The notes under the pieces: model-generated
Told to the model about the DNA's origin: nothing
Seen by the model: only the letters and a program-made list of their open reading frames with translations
Databases searched by the model: none
Translations under genes and position numbers: made by a program
In this document: positions 23,063 through 34,673 of the stretch, piece after piece
How the letters are laid out: every line of letters starts with the position of its first letter
Numbering within the stretch: position 1 is the first letter of the stretch
NCBI GenBank assembly: GCA_016800925.1
Contig: JABCPU010000075.1
Location: 153,479-217,478 of the forward strand
Direction of reading: 5' to 3'
Source of the DNA: Suillus spraguei
Lineage: Eukaryota > Basidiomycota > Agaricomycetes > Boletales > Suillaceae
Length of the DNA: 64,000 bases

Positions 23063-25425
23063 TCTTTTTTTTTTTGGACGCAAGGACTTGAAGACTGCTT
23101 TAAACTGGAGGTTGACAAAAATGCAACGTTAGCGGCTGCATTCATCACCAAAGTACAGCAAGACTTACTGAGAGACAACAGTCAAGATGAGTCGGAAGAC
23201 TCAGAAGATAGTAAAAGAGTGACTGGAGAGAGGAGGTACAAGCTTAGGACGGATGAAGGAGTTTTAAGCTCAGGAACTAAGTTTTCATACCACGTACGTC
23301 AGACCGTGTTATCTCAACGTGAGTGTCAGCCACTTACTCAAAGCCAGCCTCCATCAAGTTTATCCGTCAACCAAGATGCCAGCAGACTGCCATACGTGTA
23401 CCAGTGACGTTGCCCAAGTCAGGATGGATACCCGTTATAGAAACTCGTCCGGAAGCACCAATCATTCAATGATCCGGTTCACACAAGTTCACACTGCGGT
23501 AGAAAGTTAAAAGTTCAGCTCTGCTACCTGCCAACAACTACAACAAAGCTTGTAGCGATGGAGACGGGGATGACGAGTCGGACACCGATCACCAAGGATC
23601 GCGCATCACGATCGGAATCAGGGGTATACTTGGTTATACGACCATGTCAATCCCAGAGGTGACACCTCTTCGCAAGCTTGACGCCTTGGCATAGCTTGGC
23701 ACTCTCAGGAGACGCTGTGCAACACGGGTTTCTGGAATATCATATGTTAGGTCTTCGTGTCTTTGCTTCCTCTGACCCTTCACTTGCTCCTGTGCCTCGC
23801 ATACGCTCAAGGTTTCACTCTCATAATGGTGTAGTTACTTCAATATTCTGGTCGTACATGTATTGCACTGAACACCGCGTAACGAACTGCACATTTGGTC
23901 CCGGTTGTCTCAGGATCGTGCGTGCAACAGGAAAATAACCACAAAGTGTTCGCACTTTTTCCGCGGCAGCGGCAACCCTGTCTTTCTGTTCCTTCAGTTT
24001 CCGATCCGCGTTTAAAGGACGTACCAGTGAACATAGATACACCGACCTCTCATCCCACATGCGCAACACTATCTCCAATGAATTTTGGGTACACATCTTG
24101 TCGAGTATGATCCCATCAACGAGTTATTCACTTGGACAACCTTTTAACACCGTCTAGATATTAGATAGACAGCACGTTCGGTATTACATCATTGGTCGTA
24201 TCCGTTAGCAATGCCTTGTGTTAGATCCAGACAGAACCTACAATCTCAGCATTACATTGTATCCGACTCATATTCACAAGTCAATTGCTGAAGTAGATTC
24301 TTCATCAATAACGTCAGAGTTTGGACAAAGACTTACTCGTCTTGGTAATTCTCCCGCCGGCTCACATCAAGCTCGATGCCTCTTGGGTGTCACCAATGTG
24401 ATGCATCGTACATAATTGGGTTCTAGGGCGTGGGTGACACCCAGAACAGGAGCTGGCGCCGAGTCCAGCGATCTCGTCCGCATCAGTAGGTATCTTCGGG
24501 CGTCCTCCGTGGGCTGTGGGTGCAATACTATCCAGTGAAAATTCTGAGCGATCTGCCTCGGGCTGATGCATCAGAGTGGTCCTGGCTGGACATCACCATA
24601 TCGGGCTTTGTCACATTCAACATCGTACACCTTGTCGTATCGCATCTCTATTGCACCTCCCCCTAATGAGCTTTTTAGAACTTGTCAGTTTACATTTGTG
24701 ACAAATCCTGTGTACTTGATGTGGACGCCTCCGTGATAGTAGACCCTCCCTATCATATCTTCAGGACATACGTATACGGGAGGTGTTGCGATTGGACTGC
24801 ATCGCCTGTAGGCGTGCAATTGTTCTCTCCATTGTCTATCTTGCGAGGAATTCCGTGGCGCCTTCCTCAACTGCTCGTCATGTTGCAGGTACTTTAGTGT
24901 CAATCTGTGTCACTCGTGATAATACTAACACCCACTTTTAATAATTAATGATAGCCACCAGGCTATCTTGACCATCGTGCTATCGTTGGCTCGTCATTAC
25001 CGAGATGTTGATGTTGGGGAGTGCATCATGTACATGCATCGTATGCCTATTACATAGTATGAGAAAGAGTAAGTCGAAAGCTGACAAGAGTAACCTACTT
25101 AGTGGAATCATGATGTTTGGCTCACAGAAGCGCGCAAGTGCGATACCTTAAAAATAGCACATTTCAGTTACTAGTTCATGGCCCAAAACAAATAACAGCG
25201 TGAAAAATTCTCGAATGAATCTGCAGCAATCACAGTAAGCGACCAGATCTAGCCATAAAGACTTGTTGACAAAATGGCTCAGACCAGGTCGATTACTGTG
25301 CATGATGAAGTATTATATTAGCCAAACCAGGCCGACAGCAAATACATGTAGTAATATATCGTTCAAATGTTCTTACACTCCATCACCAAAGTTCCATGTT
25401 CATCCGAGGAATGCAGACCAGCGCC
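23063..25425. other. Intergenic region without a recognisable gene
   Basis: About 2.4 kb with only short, unrelated frames. The first few hundred bases upstream of 23062 should hold the promoter of the GPI-anchored protein; a poly-T/poly-A run (23065-23074) lies just before its ATG. I see no transposon ends or exon chain. Confidence 0.45.
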
Positions 25426-26260
25426 TCATGCACCATAGGCATGAATCTTCGAAGATGAGTCACAACACGCTAACTGAATATGCATGAAAACGTACCTCTG
25501 CCGCTAATTTTGTCCACTCCGTCAAGGACCTAAGATACTCGTCTTTGCCCTCATCCACCGGTATGTCTGGGGACCAAACAGTCAAAGAAGAAAACCTTGA
25601 GACCGGGGTCAGTCTCCGAATTTCAACGCGTGAGCCATCGTGATCTGCGTCTGCCGCATCGTCCTCATCTGTCTCCATCTGTCGGCTGCACGTTCGTGTC
25701 GATCGAGCCTTGCCTCTTGCTCGAGCCATTGTTTCAACCGTCCCAGTATCATCGCCCTGACCCTTTGCATCACCGCTCGGTGCACTAAGGACTACGCCAC
25801 CGTATCCTTGTGGCAGGTCCACCGTACGACCGTGTACCTGCCTCCCTCTGAATGCTGCAATAAAGCTATTTCTGGGACTACCTTCTACTGGAGGCGTCGC
25901 AGGAGGTTCACGAGTCATTTTGCTCGATGAACTGGCCTGAGCCCCAGAATCCGCATCGATTACCATAGCGCCCCCTGCAGGACATGCCAGTGAACCCCCC
26001 TCTAATGAAGCAGACTGCGATTCGGCAATTGTGGTTATGGAGCATTGAGACTCTTCAGCAACAAGGGTGTTCTGACTGTTGTCTGCGGACAGGTGTGTTT
26101 CGTTGGACGTCTTTTGTGTAAGGGAAAGGTGCGGGCTAGAAGGTGCGGGTTTGACGCGAAAGTATGTGGATATTGGTGCGGGTCCTGAGTGAGAGATATG
26201 GAATGGCATGAGATTTGGTGAGCATTCTGGGAGGTCGAGAGTAACCGGTGATATTTCCAT
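25426..26260 (-). CDS. Ribonuclease H2 non-catalytic subunit C
   Basis: The protein matches the RNASEH2C/Rnh203 family (PF08615). The N-terminal block NLMPFHISHSGPAPISTYF is followed, after a low-complexity acidic insert, by FIAAFRGRQVHGRTVDLPQG and YGGVVLSAP. A further acidic/basic linker leads to FSSLTVWSPDIPVDE and a final WTKLAAE that splices to IHAYGA and TGA at 25426-25428 across a short intron. The family feature of a split domain interrupted by variable inserts and a WTxLAxxIH end is clear. The product is a scaffold subunit of the nuclear RNase H2 trimer, which removes ribonucleotides from DNA and RNA:DNA hybrids. At about 263 residues it is within the usual fungal range. The frame is open throughout. 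Confidence 0.9.
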
Positions 26261-27828
26261 GATGCTGCTGGTTTGGTCTAGCGGTCAACAGCTTGATAAG
26301 TCACATGATACAAGAAAAATTCAAAACCTTACTAATTATAGTATAGGATGGAGAATCACCACATCCTGTCATTCTGATGTATCAAACATGACACTGTCAT
26401 AAGAATACTGGGTGACTTCCCGTAAGGTTTTACAGACGAATTTCTGTTAATCCTTATGCCTGAGGGGTAGGTTCCCCTCCACAGATGTCTGTAAATCTTC
26501 GTCGCGCACAGAACGTCTGATTCGGGCAAATTTCTTACTCTTTTTAGATGTCTCGCTCTCGGAGCTCTCGTCCGGATCAGTTGTCGATCAGTGAATTGAT
26601 GAACAAATTGAAATATCATATTAGGCTATGTATTGGTAATAATCACAACAATCTACGTAAATTTGGAGGGGGGGGGGGTTTACATCACTTTACTAAGGAA
26701 GGGTGAGTGAACAAAGTGTTTGATCAAGTCGTCCTAAGCTCAACGTACTATCTTTTACTTTGGTCGCCATGCAAAGGCACAATGTAGCTTAAGCCAACGA
26801 AGTAAAATGCACGACCATAACTATCAAGACAAACCCAACAGTCATAAGACGCCTGGTGCGCAAGCTGGAACTTTTTATATTCATTGAAAATTTCTTCTGT
26901 TGACTTTCAGTTGTTTAATACGAAGCATGAGGTTCATTTTTGACAACATACTGGCCTCATATAGTACAGCGCAATTCATTCTTACTTCACAGACACTTGC
27001 CCAGGCTAACTGACACATCCTTTTTGTGCTTCAATTAAAGTTCTGTGTCAATGTTACACCCAAAACATCATTGAAGTATTGTGTCGGCAATGTGCTTCGG
27101 GCACTGCAAGGAAAACTGCGGGCAATGCATGGCACTTGAAGTGATGTCTGATGTTGCTTGTTGCGTCAAATTTTCAAAATTGACGTGAGAGAGAATCTTC
27201 GAAAGCAGGTGGTCTGGACTGTGTAATCGAACCAGATATTACCAGACTGCCATCTTGGCGAAGATATTGCAATGATGCCCAATGCTTCTGCTAAACATTA
27301 TAAAATTTAACTGCCATTTGGTGAAAAAGTGATCCGCAAATTCTAAAATTATAAGTGGGATCAGTGGGCTGTTGGCACATCAAAATACATGTCTGTCCAT
27401 AAGACAATTGTCCAAGAAAATACATTGATTGAATATATGTGAATCTAGTCATCAACTTTAGTCATTCAGTCAGGAAACAATGGCATAGTAAATTACATGA
27501 ACAAGACTCTATCAGTGCATATCTCAGAAATTTTGGCACTTTGTTTCCAGAACATATTCAATGCATCACCTTGAGACTAATACCTACTTCAAGACAGAGG
27601 CACATGGTTCTTGAATTCACTTTATAGAGCAAATTGATTTATTGTGATCAGCTTCAGCAAAGAAACATACCGATGACAACAATTATACCTCTGTGTCGCT
27701 GATGCTTTATATACAACAAATGGGTTGCAGAATAGTAATTTGCTGCTTGGAGCCTGGATAGCTGATTGACGGAGTTGGGAAGAGATAGTGAAGTATATTT
27801 AGTAGTCTATTCAGCGAGGTATCACAAA
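26261..27828. other. Intergenic region without a recognisable gene
   Basis: It includes a poly-G run near 26668-26679 and AT-rich unique-looking sequence. A minus-strand frame near 26450-26590 encodes a short charged peptide (ESSESETSKKSKKFARIRR) with no start and no neighbours; I cannot assign it to a gene. Confidence 0.4.
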
Positions 27829-28023
27829 CCTTCGCTCAGCATGCAGCATCTTCAAAGAGTTGCAAATTGTCATCACCCCACGAACCTTCACTCAGCATGC
27901 AGCATCTTCAAAGAGCTGCAAATTGTCATCACACCACGAACCTTCGCTCAGCATGCAGCATCTTTAAAGAGCTGCAAATTCAAATTGTCATCACCCCATG
28001 AACCTTCGCTCAGCATGCAGCAT
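27829..28023. repeat. Tandem repeat, 56-62 base unit, 3.4 copies
   Basis: Units start at 27829, 27885, 27941 and 28003, each beginning CCTTCGCTCAGCATGCAGCA (the second has A for G). The third unit carries a 6-base internal duplication (CAAATT). The fourth is cut after 21 bases exactly where the LTR-like block at 28024 begins, so that block inserted into the array or joined it by rearrangement. Confidence 0.8.
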
Positions 28024-28792
28024 TGTCATATACCATACTTCTAATCCCAGATCCGACCATATCTGATCAGATCTGATTGATTCCATTTCCGTCCGGTCCA
28101 CAGATCCTGTCCGGATCACCCATCTGAATGTGCCCACTTCTCGCACCTTAACTCCCTTGTGTATATCTGCGTCTATCTCCTTTCGTCATTCCTCCTGTTT
28201 CCGGTATTCCAGCTGTGTATATTTCCGTCCTGTGTCACTGATCTGTTACCTGTGTTCATTTCCGATTCATGCTTACTGATCCACTGTGCATTAACTAATA
28301 GACTTCCATTACACTTCATACATAGCCCTTGGTCCCGGACTTGTTGATTATCCGTATTAGATACTTACAGTATATAAACCACTTGTAGATCTCCGTAGAA
28401 CCTTAGTTTGAATATCATCTTAGATTCTGCTCATTCTGCTTCCTCCAGACTTGAGTCACTATCTGCTCTAAGTCATCTTCCGAGACTTGGGATTGATTCC
28501 TATAGTCTATATCTCCGACTCTATCTTCAGATAGTCTATCTCTGTTAGTTTCTAGTTAGGAACTTGTTCTGAAGCTAGTCTTAATCTTCATTCTATTCCT
28601 ACGTTCCGGATAACCTTCAGATGTATCATATCCGATACCTTTGGACATCCGGATCTGTCACGCAACTCCTTCCAGATCTTCGGATGTATAACTTCTCCCT
28701 GAAATAAGGGGCATTACTCGGGAAAGGGGCATAGTGCACAAACTGAGGCCAAAGCCCTTTGGATCTCTCTACCTTTGAGTACGGTCTTAACA
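28024..28792 (-). mobile_element. LTR-like repeat (family D), copy 1
   Basis: Read on the minus strand it begins TGTTAAGACCGTACTC and ends ATATGACA, with TG..CA ends. It aligns along its length with the interrupted copy whose outer ends are 47984 and 63920. No ORF is seen inside. Its flanks (AGCAT and GCTCC) do not form a target-site duplication, so one side may have been rearranged. The CCGG at 28093-28096 corresponds to the site that is interrupted in copy 2, so this copy shows the empty site. Confidence 0.7.
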
Positions 28793-29560
28793 GCTCCAGA
28801 GGGAAAGATGATCCATAGATGTCAGAGGATAAGATAGGATAGATCCGGAGGACAAGAGGCCCAAAGGTCCGGAGCTTGGAGGAGCGGAAGAGCAGAAGAG
28901 CAGAAGAGCGGAAGAGCAGAAGAGTGGAAGAGTGGAAGAGCATAGCTCTATGGATCTTAGGAGAGGTTTTGACTACTAGAGAAAAGTAGGTCCGGATATG
29001 GTGTAGAGATGGTATAGACTACTCTGGACAAGGTCCAGAATAGAAACAGACAGGATAAGACTACCAAAGGTAGAGTCAGAGGTGAATCAGATGAGAGACA
29101 GGAAACAGACAAAGTCCGAAAAGGATATAGGACATAGGATCAAAGCTCTGGCATAGGGAATGATCCCATAGGTCTGAGTTGCAAGCTTACAAGGGCTGGA
29201 GCCCAAGTACGAGAACGGAAACAGATTTATATAGACATGGTAACAAGATACAGAAGTCAAAGGAATATACAGAAGTAGGAAAGCAATGATCAAACTGAGG
29301 TCTGCTGGAGTTGTACTACAAGTTTATATACTGTAAAGAGCATGCCATAAGGTAAGTACAGATAGTCCGAGGCTATGTCTGAAGCATACAGAAACACATT
29401 AGTAAGTACAGCAGGACATAAGGCTATGAACTCGGAGATGAAACTTGTACAAAATACTTATCAAGATGGAGGCAGAGATCACCAAGAGCCGGAAGCACAG
29501 AGATACCCAACAGCTGGAAACACAGGTATAGTCTAAATGGGGTAATGCGCAGGTGTGTGG
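28793..29560 (+). repeat. Diverged relative of LTR family D plus purine-rich array
   Basis: Around 29300-29440 the sequence (ACAAGTTTATATACTGTAAA, then CCGAGGCTATGT, then AGTAAGTACAGCAG) parallels 48390-48520 of the plus-oriented family D copy, so this is probably an older, related LTR facing the opposite way to 28024-28792. Positions 28880-28945 hold a short purine array of GAAGAGCAGA-type units. The true ends are not visible. Confidence 0.4.
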
Positions 29561-29745
29561 GAATAGTTCGGATATGAACTCAGATTGGATATGGACAAGT
29601 ATCGGATATGGATATGGATCAGACAGATGGACTGGGTCGGATATGGATATGGATCAGATATGTGAGCTGGATTGGATGGGTGGACTAGGATGTATGGATT
29701 GGGTGTCTGGATGTCCATGGATTGGATCTGATCTGGACCTGAATG
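29561..29745. repeat. Degenerate short tandem repeat (GATATGGAT / GGATTGGAT words)
   Basis: Repeated GGATATGGAT and related GGATTGG and CTGGATTGGATGG words run through this stretch. The translation in one frame is Trp/Gly/Met/Asp-rich and has no family resemblance, so it is treated as simple-sequence expansion. Confidence 0.55.
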
Positions 29746-29838
29746 TATGGTATATGACAGACTGTGCAAACAACAAACACTGCAACAACCATCCAACCCC
29801 TATCACAGCACAAATTATTCTACACACATACTCCAAAG

Positions 29839-31530
29839 ATGGATGTTGACTCACCACACTATGACAATTGCATTGAAGGAGGCCTTTATGACAACATTGT
29901 CCAACAATTAATGGCGCTCCCAAGAGGCGTGTCTTTGGCAGATGCCACCTACAAAGATGACTTCATCAGGGACATCAATGCCAACACAGGAAACTTTGCG
30001 TACAAATGCAAAGACAATGCAGCAGAATATGAAACTGTTCTTGTAGGGGAGATCCTACCACGGCCATGTGGAACAAAGTTCAATGCTGTAGGAAATCATT
30101 ATCTTGGTGTTACGAACTGGGGTGGCGTCACCAGCGATAGTGAAAAGACACAGTCGGTCTGCTGGGAAGTTCTTACAATGTCCAGAAGAGGACAAGGTGA
30201 AAGTACAAGGAACGCGTTCCGAGTACGATCAAGGGTTCGGCCTCAAAGACAAGTCTAAGAGGTTCTGCGAGAATAGAGACTAAGGCTGAGGAGTGCTCAG
30301 ACTTAGAGACGATTCAAGACGACTTAGGTTGGAGACCTAAGCGAAGGAGATTCCAGGTAAAACCCAGTAAGATTTAAAGTAAAGAATCTACTACAAGTAC
30401 ACTGTGCTTATATAGGTATATATGTGCGCACAGACCAGGTAACCATGAGAATGTAACTGTGTATCCTAATAAGGAAGGCATGTGTTGTACAGATGCATTG
30501 AGCATATGAGTCAGAGTCATGTGACATGATATACAAGTAAACGGATAAAGGGAAAATGAATAGGGGCACGTACAACTGTAACACTTGGAACTGCTGACAC
30601 TGTAAGTGACAAAATGATACAAACAACTGCGTTAACAAGTACATGTCAGCTGAATGTGATTGATGATAAATCACAGGTAAAAGGTGTACTAGCCTTAGGC
30701 CAACTGACACAGTCAACTCAAATGATGTATATCAATTTTGGAAACCAAATTGCCACCTTGGATGACATCATTCAGAGTGACATTGAAGAGTTGAAAAGGC
30801 AGAAAAAAAATATCAATATCAAAGAGTGGACAGTGCATGCAGGAGAAGACCAGACAGGTGTGCCACAATACATCATGGTCAGCACTGAACAGTTCTATGC
30901 AGTAAGTGAAAATGAAACCACTAAATAATGCCATAGGTGCTGAAAGCCACCCAGCAAGCCATGCAGGGGAAACGAGCACAAGTCATGAAAAAATACATTG
31001 ACAATGCTAATGGCAACATGGATGGAAAGAAACAGGAAGCGCAGTCATCAACCAGTACAGGAATCAAAGGAAACATGCATGAAGCCACTATCACAACAAA
31101 CACATTTTACAACCCCACAACTCTGCCCGATTATGGAGGTGACATATTCCAGCATGAGAATGCAAAGCTGCAGCAACTCGACATCAGAGATGAAAAAAAC
31201 GAGCTTATCCCACCTCAAGACTGGTACTCTAGTTTGAGATGAGGAACACTTGTCATGATCAGGGCCACCCTGCATGCCTTCAACTGGAAAGAACAAAGGG
31301 TAAGAACTGTGACATAAGACAGATCAGCTGAATTAACATGCAGACCAAAACAGGTCTATCAACTGAATGCACACACCACTTGTGTGATGGACCCTTCCAA
31401 ATTGGACATAGAACCTCAGAATGCCAAACCTAACTCACTTGAACACGATGTGAGCTCAACAGGGACAAAGTCCCATGCATCAGATGCTATGGCAGGTGTC
31501 CAATTGGGAAAGAGAGAAAGGGAGGATTGA
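29839..31530 (+). pseudogene. Unrecognised fungal gene split by a solo LTR and an in-frame stop
   Basis: The first part (MDVDSPHYDN ... GNHYLG) stops at 30107. After the LTR (30108-30583) and one copy of its 5-base duplication, the frame continues directly with TADTVSDKM, so the gene was intact across the empty site. It goes on through QSTQMMYINFGNQ and WTVHAGEDQTG, an intron at about 30904-30937, VLKATQQAM, and QDWYSSLR. It then meets TGA (31240-31242) where a coding codon would continue GTLVMIRATLHAFNW. After a second intron it reads VYQLNAH and ends QLGKRERED. The closing pattern (GTLVxxRxxLHxF ... YQLNAH) reminds me of an expanded family of uncharacterised Agaricomycete proteins; function unknown. 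Confidence 0.7.
30108..30583 (-). mobile_element. Solo LTR of the Gypsy family found at 48745-63039
   Basis: It is 476 bases, starting TGTTACGAACTGG and ending CAACTGTAACA on the plus strand, i.e. minus orientation. It is flanked by a perfect 5-base target-site duplication CTTGG (30103-30107 and 30584-30588). It aligns with the LTRs at 48745, 54921, 55460 and 62566 and is closest to 62566-63039, sharing the AGAATCTACTACAAGTAC segment. No internal sequence remains, so the element was removed by LTR-LTR recombination. Confidence 0.92.
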
Positions 31531-32571
31531 GAGGATCAAGGTGATATGACAGGTATGAGGAGCGAAGATGAGACAATGCAATGTGCACTGTAATGTAGAG
31601 CTTATCGATGTTAACAACATGAGAAAATTTGGGAAATGACTGTCTTCATTGCCAAAAGAGCAAAGCAGTGAAGAGAGATAAAAGCTGGGACAATTATAAA
31701 CCCATTCTAGGGCTGAGAATGCGACAGCCCACATCAAAACCCTAGACTAAGGTCTAATTCAAAAATCAATGTAAAGATACAACCTAGCCTGGGCTGTAGA
31801 TAAACCGCTGCCTAAACTAATATGTGAGTCTTGCGCTCCATCTAGTCTGCTTCACTTGTGAGAACAAGAGTGTTTGACCCTAAAGGGGGATGCCTATTAG
31901 TATGGTCAAGTTCGAGTCTAACTTATGTGCGAAACAAGTGTCGAGGTCAGTGGTAAGTTGCCGTGGTCAGCGATGATACTGCTGGAACTAGCGTCGTGTG
32001 TAGCGGTGCTACCGTGGTCAAGATAAGGTCAGTAACAGTTGCATCGAGCGAGCGATGTCGAGCGGTGATATCAGCAGTAGCAGTAAGGTTGCGAGCAGTG
32101 CAAAGAAACAGCAAAGAAGTCTGCAGTACTTTCAGCGGTAAAGTAGTGGTGCATGAGAAGTTCAGTCAAAGTAACAGTCAAAAGTCCAGCAGTATGCCAG
32201 CAGTAACAGAGAATGAGCGTGATAGATTAATGAGCGATAAGGAAACTTTAAAGACTATGTCCACTACTGGGTAGATCAGCTAGACAATAATCCTGACCTA
32301 TAGTACATGCAATGGTGTAAAATCAGGTACTGTATCGTGCGGGGTACGCAGTGCTTATATCCTAAATTGTATGTACTTGGAATACTCTAGGTGAGATCAG
32401 TAGTGCTGGAGTGTAGTAACCGCCGTAAGTAAACATAGTGCGAGGCGCTGTGGCACGAGGCAACATGTAATAAGACTTGCCGTGGAATCAGTGATGATGA
32501 ACATAAAACAAACGACGCACCAAATGGAGCTATATGGACGCAGCAAGGACATGGAAGGACATCGGTACATG

Positions 32572-33802
32572 TAGTGCTGCCGTGGTCCGGTTCCGTTCGG
32601 TTCAGAGGTGGTTGGACGAGAACCAAAAACCGGACCAAGGTTCGGTTCTAGTTATTTCAACGAACCTTAGACCGAACCTTTGCGAACGGTTCGCAGCGGT
32701 CAGGTTCGGTTTTTTTCTCTGTCTGAACGCGAACCGAACGCAAAAAAAATTACAGCCAGGAAAAAAAAACATAGCAAGATATTTGTACTCGTAGTTACAT
32801 GTCCAACGAAGCCGCATGTCCCTCAGCCTCTACTTCTGCAGAAAGGTGCCCATTCCTATATGCTCCCTTCAGTAGTTGTAGTGCCGTGAACGTGTCAGTC
32901 CCGAGTGCATTGTGTCGGATAGTCGAAGTGATTCCTCCGCTTGAGAACGCTTGTTCGGAAGGAACGGAGCTGCCTTGAATGGGTAGATAGTCTCGCGCAA
33001 TGCGCGCGAGTGTAGGGTATTGCAGCGAGTGAAGCTATTAAGTAGATTTAGTAGCGAAAAAACAAATAAAAAAAAAGACTTACCCCCCACCAGGCCACAA
33101 TGTCATCAGTCTCCTCTAGTGGCGAAGACAAGTACATGTTGAGCTCTTGACGAGGATTGTGAGTAAGGTGGTCTGATGTCTTGCGCGTCCTAATAGCCTC
33201 GTGCATCCAATCATCGCCATAGTGCTTGCATACACTGGCAGCTCTTGTCGGCGGAGCGGATTGCTCGTTGGTAGTAGGTGTTCGACTCGGTGGTGTATAA
33301 TATTCATCGAACTACAAAAAAAATAAGATTAGAGCGGGAAAACAACATAGACGAGTACTCACCACGGCCTCCAGACGAGCTCTGCCATCTGCAACATCTC
33401 CATAATCCCACCGGCCTTCAACATATGCGAGCTTATAGTTTGGATCCAGAACTTAAAGACAGCAGGGTGTGCGGGATGCGAACCTCCGGACAGGATAAGT
33501 CGAAAAAAGTCTTGAGAATGCCAAAGGTCAAAGTGACCATGGCGAATCTTGAGAATTGAGAAGTCAAAATGATGAGAAGCGTGTGATTGAGCCTTGAAGG
33601 CGTTGCAAAGAAGATTCGGTTCGGGGTTCGGAACGGTTTGGGAAGGTCCGAACCTATAGATGAACCACACAGGAGTTAGCGGACCACGAACCTCATTCCG
33701 GTTCGGTCCGTGCAAAATGCTGGACCATGGACCGAACCAAGGACGAACCTGACCAATGGTCAGGTTCGAACCACGGTTCGGAACTGGACCACGGCAGCAC
33801 TA
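32572..33802 (-). mobile_element. Internally deleted hAT transposon
   Basis: The termini are inverted repeats: left TAGTGCTGCCGTGGTCCGG and right, as reverse complement, TAGTGCTGCCGTGGTCCAG. Target duplications are GGTACATG (32564-32571) and GGTACGTG (33803-33810), 8 bases with one mismatch, as expected of hAT. The uninterrupted site is seen in copy B near 43660 (ATCGGTTCGTGG). Subterminal regions are rich in GGTTCGGTTC words. It is 1231 bases long, and only the C-terminal part of a transposase remains. Confidence 0.93.
32795..33449 (-). pseudogene. hAT transposase C-terminal remnant with dimerisation domain
   Basis: Read on the minus strand, exons give LDPNYKLAYVEGRWD, an intron, FDEYYTPP, then HLTHNPRQELNMYLSSPLEE and TDDIVAWWG. 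After a second intron LQYPTLARIARDYLPIQGSS, VPSEQAFSSGGI and a C-terminus ending at TAA (32795-32797). This is the hAT dimerisation domain (PF05699) with its usual LxxYL ... WW ... P.L...ARDYL..Q.SSVPSER pattern, here with Gln where Arg is usual. The zinc finger and most of the RNase H-like catalytic domain are missing, so the copy cannot be autonomous. Confidence 0.85.
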
Positions 33803-33968
33803 GGTACGTGGAACGTGGTGTGGCAGTCGGTATGGTGTGCAGTAAGCGTGGGATGCCGCCAGTACTGCTAAAGGGGTAAGACGGCCATGGACCAGTGGTA
33901 ACTCCTGTAGACATGAGATGAGTGTCAAAAGGTGGGGTTTAAAGCCCAGCGCCAATATGTTTGTTACA

Positions 33969-34673
33969 TCGAGAATGTTGAACATTGTGGATCACTGGGG
34001 TGTAAACAACAATGAAATCTGGTACGACCTAAAAAAGAGCATAAAAATATAAAAAAAGACTGTGCAAAATGAACAACATGAATGAGATTTAGCTGAACAA
34101 GTGAAAAAGAGAGGAAGTTGAACATGGGAAAATCGCAAGAGCGATAAGGCTGACAAATTGGTAGCGGGCATTACCACTTTAGTGATATGTAGTATAAACA
34201 ATATGAAGGGCTGATAGGCATCTGATAACATTGTTGACCATTTTCCCTGCCTTCTGTACCATATGCTTCAAAAATCTTAAGTGTCGTTTGAACTTCCGAC
34301 GTCGTGCCGATGTGCGCCGAGGATTATGGCAGGTTTTAGCCGTGTTTTCTGTAAGCTCTTTCCGAACTTTACCGAGCCTTTACCGAGCTTACGAAAGTCA
34401 CTCTGAGTCCCACTTATATTTTTCGGACATAACCAGTTGTCATTGGTCATATGTATGGACGCGTCACGGTCACGTGTTAAGAAATCAACTGCGGGTCACT
34501 TACTAGTGACCTGAATCGGGATAGACCCAGAAACCTGAAACCTCCCTTCATCATAGACTGGTCCTTCAAAGCTTGAATCACGGTCGAAGAGCTGCGTTGA
34601 TAAGTGTATTGGTAAGATCGTCTGCTTCAGTGTGCTAGGCGATGCTCAGCCCTCCTTTGTTCAGCCAGCTCCA
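33969..34673. other. Intergenic region upstream of the Abp1 gene
   Basis: AT-rich, with poly-A stretches near 34030-34060 and CCGAGC/ACCGAGCTTAC repeats near 34345-34395. It should include the promoter of the gene at 34674. An in-frame ATG at 34632 exists but the downstream one fits the family start better. Confidence 0.4.

Larger units (their letters stand above)
31770..33968 (+). mobile_element. TGTAA/TTACA element, copy A, carrying a hAT insertion
   Basis: The ends TGTAAAGATACAACC and GCCAATATGTTTGTTACA match copies B (42862-43808) and C. Without the hAT insertion and its duplicated 8 bases it is 960 long. The flanks are TCAA (left) and TCGA (right), which agree with a 4-base duplication of CCGG after C-to-T type changes; that is inference. 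It encodes nothing I can recognise. It could be a solo LTR or a non-autonomous terminal-inverted-repeat element. Confidence 0.8.

Noticed and set aside
26549..26690. Plus-strand frame starting MSRSRSSRPDQLSISELMNK, reminiscent of small HLH proteins
   Set aside because: Short, ends in a poly-G tract and AT-rich sequence, lacks a supporting second helix or neighbouring exons, and the resemblance is compositional.
27829..28023. Direct repeats that might suggest a CRISPR array
   Set aside because: Units are contiguous without unique spacers, vary in length, and the genome is eukaryotic; this is an ordinary tandem repeat.
29553..29849. Trp/Gly/Met/Asp-rich protein on the plus strand
   Set aside because: It is a translation of the GATATGGAT simple repeat.
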